A stretch of 64,000 bases of DNA, taken from the NCBI GenBank assembly GCA_033398695.1, contig CM065806.1:45967001-46031000 (forward strand). The letters are read 5' to 3'. The notes beneath the pieces were generated by a model, which worked only from the letters and a program-made list of their open reading frames with translations, was not told where the DNA came from and did no database searches. This document shows positions 62,220 to 64,000 of this stretch, piece by piece (position 1 is the first letter of the stretch; each line of letters starts with the position of its first letter). This stretch comes from Orobanche coerulescens. Taxonomy: Eukaryota > Streptophyta > Magnoliopsida > Lamiales > Orobanchaceae. Both the position numbers and the translations under genes were made by a program.

Positions 62220-63796
62220 ATGACATATGCCACCACAGCGAAGAGAGCCACTCTCAGAACCGCCGGATGTCATATTCCGGATCAATCCGAGCCCCAGCCT
62301 ACGACAAAGGGTAGCCGCGGCGACGCGAGACTCTGGATCCCGTCCCTGAGGGATGGCCCCAGCCTCTCGTTCGACCAGTTCCAAACCGCGGAACAGATCG
62401 AGGAGGCTATGGCCATCCTGAGGGAGCGACGGAGAGCATGCGCAGCGCCCGTTATAACCCCCTCGGCCATCCGCCGCGCGGGCAAACGGAAGCTCAAGGG
62501 GTTACTGGTCGAGCGATCGTCAGAAAGCCCCGATTCACGAGAAAAGGCTCTCGCGAGGCAGGACGGTTCCATCTTCAGCCACCTAGGAAGCGATCCATCG
62601 TTGCGACCGGGGCATTCTGGCCCAAACCACGAGACGACGGAATCCGAGTCCGTCACCAGGAGTTCGGCATACGCAACTCCGAACCAAATTCAGGTCAGCT
62701 GTCTAGCACCCATCCGCCTAAGAGTCGAGCCGCGCGGCAAGGACATCATCGACAGCGGATCCAGAGGATCAGTACTTGATCGCCTCGGCTCCCGCTCCGA
62801 GCGCCTAGCCGCGAGCAACCAGGCCACGGCGATGGCCGCTATGCAGCGCCAACTTGACGAGATGAAAGCGCTCATGGAAACTGGGGCAAGCGCCAGTAGA
62901 AAGATCATCAGACCGACTGAGCCACTCGCGGTCCACATCGAGCTTGCCCCCGTGCAACCAAAGATCTCTCCTCCCCAAACACCTTTGTATGATGGGAGAT
63001 CGGACCCCGAGACTCACCTAAGCAAGTTCCGTATTTACATGACCGGATGCGGGGCATCAGACGCGACGAGATGCCGAACGTTCCCGTTGACATTGGGCGA
63101 TCTGGCCCATAGGTGGTACATATCACTGCCACCGCGATCGGTCAATTCCTTTGAGAAACTGGCGAGCGACTTTACATCATTCTTCGTCGCCAAGGTCGCC
63201 AGACCAGAAGGCCCCCACCGCATGATAAAAATCAGGCAGGGGGAAGACGAGGCCGATGCAGATTATATCGACCGGGTGGATGAAATAGTCCTCACCGGCG
63301 AGCCCATCAGCGACGAGCTCGCTCTCTACTCGGTCCTGGGGGGATTTCATGGTCATTCACCCATGTTTATACACCTCACAAAGGACATCCCCCCGACCTA
63401 CCCGATCTTCCGCGCTAAGGCTGCCGATTTTCTGGCCAGGCAGAGACTGCTCACCCTCCGCCTAGGCAAGGGGACGCCGCCTCCCGTCCGAAAGATGGCG
63501 ATCATCAAAATCAACAAGGCGGTCTCCAAGCCACCCGGTGATTCAAGGACTTCGAGGATGTGGAAGCCCATCTCCTCCACAAGTTCAACCGAACTCCGGT
63601 CCATATTTTTTACGCCGTCAAGGGGCACGAACCGCTAAGCAAGCCAAAGGCGATAAGGGACAACAATCATCTGGACCACAATAAATATTGTGCTTACCAA
63701 ATGAGTCCCGGTCACAGCATCAATCAATGCCGCGACCTCCTCAGACAACTCTGGAGATTGTTCGAGGAGGGCAAGCTGGACAGTTTATTGGCTTAG
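62220..63796 (+). pseudogene. Tat-like gag, one frameshift
   Basis: Open from 62220 for 472 codons. An N-terminal region rich in Arg/Ser; a coiled-coil-like stretch (AMAAMQRQLDEMKALMETG); the retrotransposon gag core (PLYDGRSDPETHLSKFRIYM, CRTFPLTLGDLAHRWYISLP, FEKLASDFTSFFVAK). A frame change near 63520-63545 leads to HLLHKFNRTPVHIFYAVKGH and a zinc-binding-like end (KYCAYQMSPGHSINQCRDL), stop near 63796. GC content and codon use differ sharply from the AT-rich surroundings. The rest of the element lies beyond the window. Confidence 0.85.
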
Positions 63797-64000
63797 CCGG
63801 AGCCCCATCGATCTCCCGATACGGTCTCTAGAGTCGAACGCGACAGGCCGGGAAGCTCATACGAGTCGACCCCTCGATCAACCTCGGCGGCCGGATCTAT
63901 ATGCTTCAATCAATAGGAGGGAACTTCGGAAGTCTCTCCACGATTCCCGCCACGTCAAACCAAAGGCTACTGCCTGATCAACGCTTCAAAAAAGAGGATG

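Overview
This window is plant nuclear DNA, almost certainly from a eudicot with a repeat-rich genome. The evidence is consensus-intron genes, Ty1-copia and Ty3-gypsy LTR retrotransposons, hAT, pogo and Stowaway DNA transposons, a tRNA-derived SINE, a TRIM, and a plant-specific TFIIB relative (pBrp). I cannot name the species. At least two thirds of the window is transposable-element DNA, and most insertions can be bounded by target-site duplications (TSDs) read directly from the sequence.

Layout. 1-1.4 kb: broken ZMYM1/TTF-type hAT transposase (minus) running off the left edge. 2.1-5.1 kb: hairpin cluster, small MITEs, an LTR-like piece and a 50-bp SINE/LINE tail. 6768-11521: Ty1-copia element with identical 156-bp LTRs and TSD cttat. 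12452-17900 (minus): the one apparently live gene, a cytosolic-type lysyl-tRNA synthetase whose reading frame stays open through 11 coding exons but which lacks the usual N-terminal extension; its TATA box and 5' UTR exon lie near 17.9 kb. 18104-23676: a hAT remnant (TSD agctggag) carrying a nested second hAT at 18400-22503. 24573-34070: Tekay-like chromovirus (TSD ttcta) with 2.3-kb LTRs and a broken gag-pol but an open integrase-chromodomain frame. 34482-43247: CRM-like gypsy element (TSD aatat) interrupted by a SINE in gag-pol, by a 2.9-kb solo LTR in integrase and by a second SINE in its 3' LTR. 44169-45038: Emigrant/Lemi-like pogo element. 45.6-46.4 kb: pBrp pseudogene fragments. 47750-48362: TRIM. 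49467-51947: solo LTR (minus). 54.9-57.5 kb: AT-rich DNA, a MITE candidate, an LTR-like piece and a Stowaway. 57.7-61.1 kb: Tat-type RNase H remnant split by a solo LTR (58053-60993). 61.1-64 kb: LTR, leader and gag of a Tat-like gypsy element running off the right edge.

The most unusual signal is shared by four large LTRs (the Tekay-like pair and three solo LTRs). They have a common plan: an array of short palindromes next to the TATA box, a minisatellite in mid-LTR, and then two or three RNA-capable hairpins near the 3' end. The hairpin stems differ in sequence between LTRs but mostly keep pairing. The palindrome unit differs between LTRs whose flanks are otherwise clearly homologous. I know of no description of this module, though I could not search for one.

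No tRNA, rRNA or CRISPR features were seen. Many single-base frameshifts occur in the retroelements. Some lie in homopolymers, so assembly error cannot be separated from decay here.
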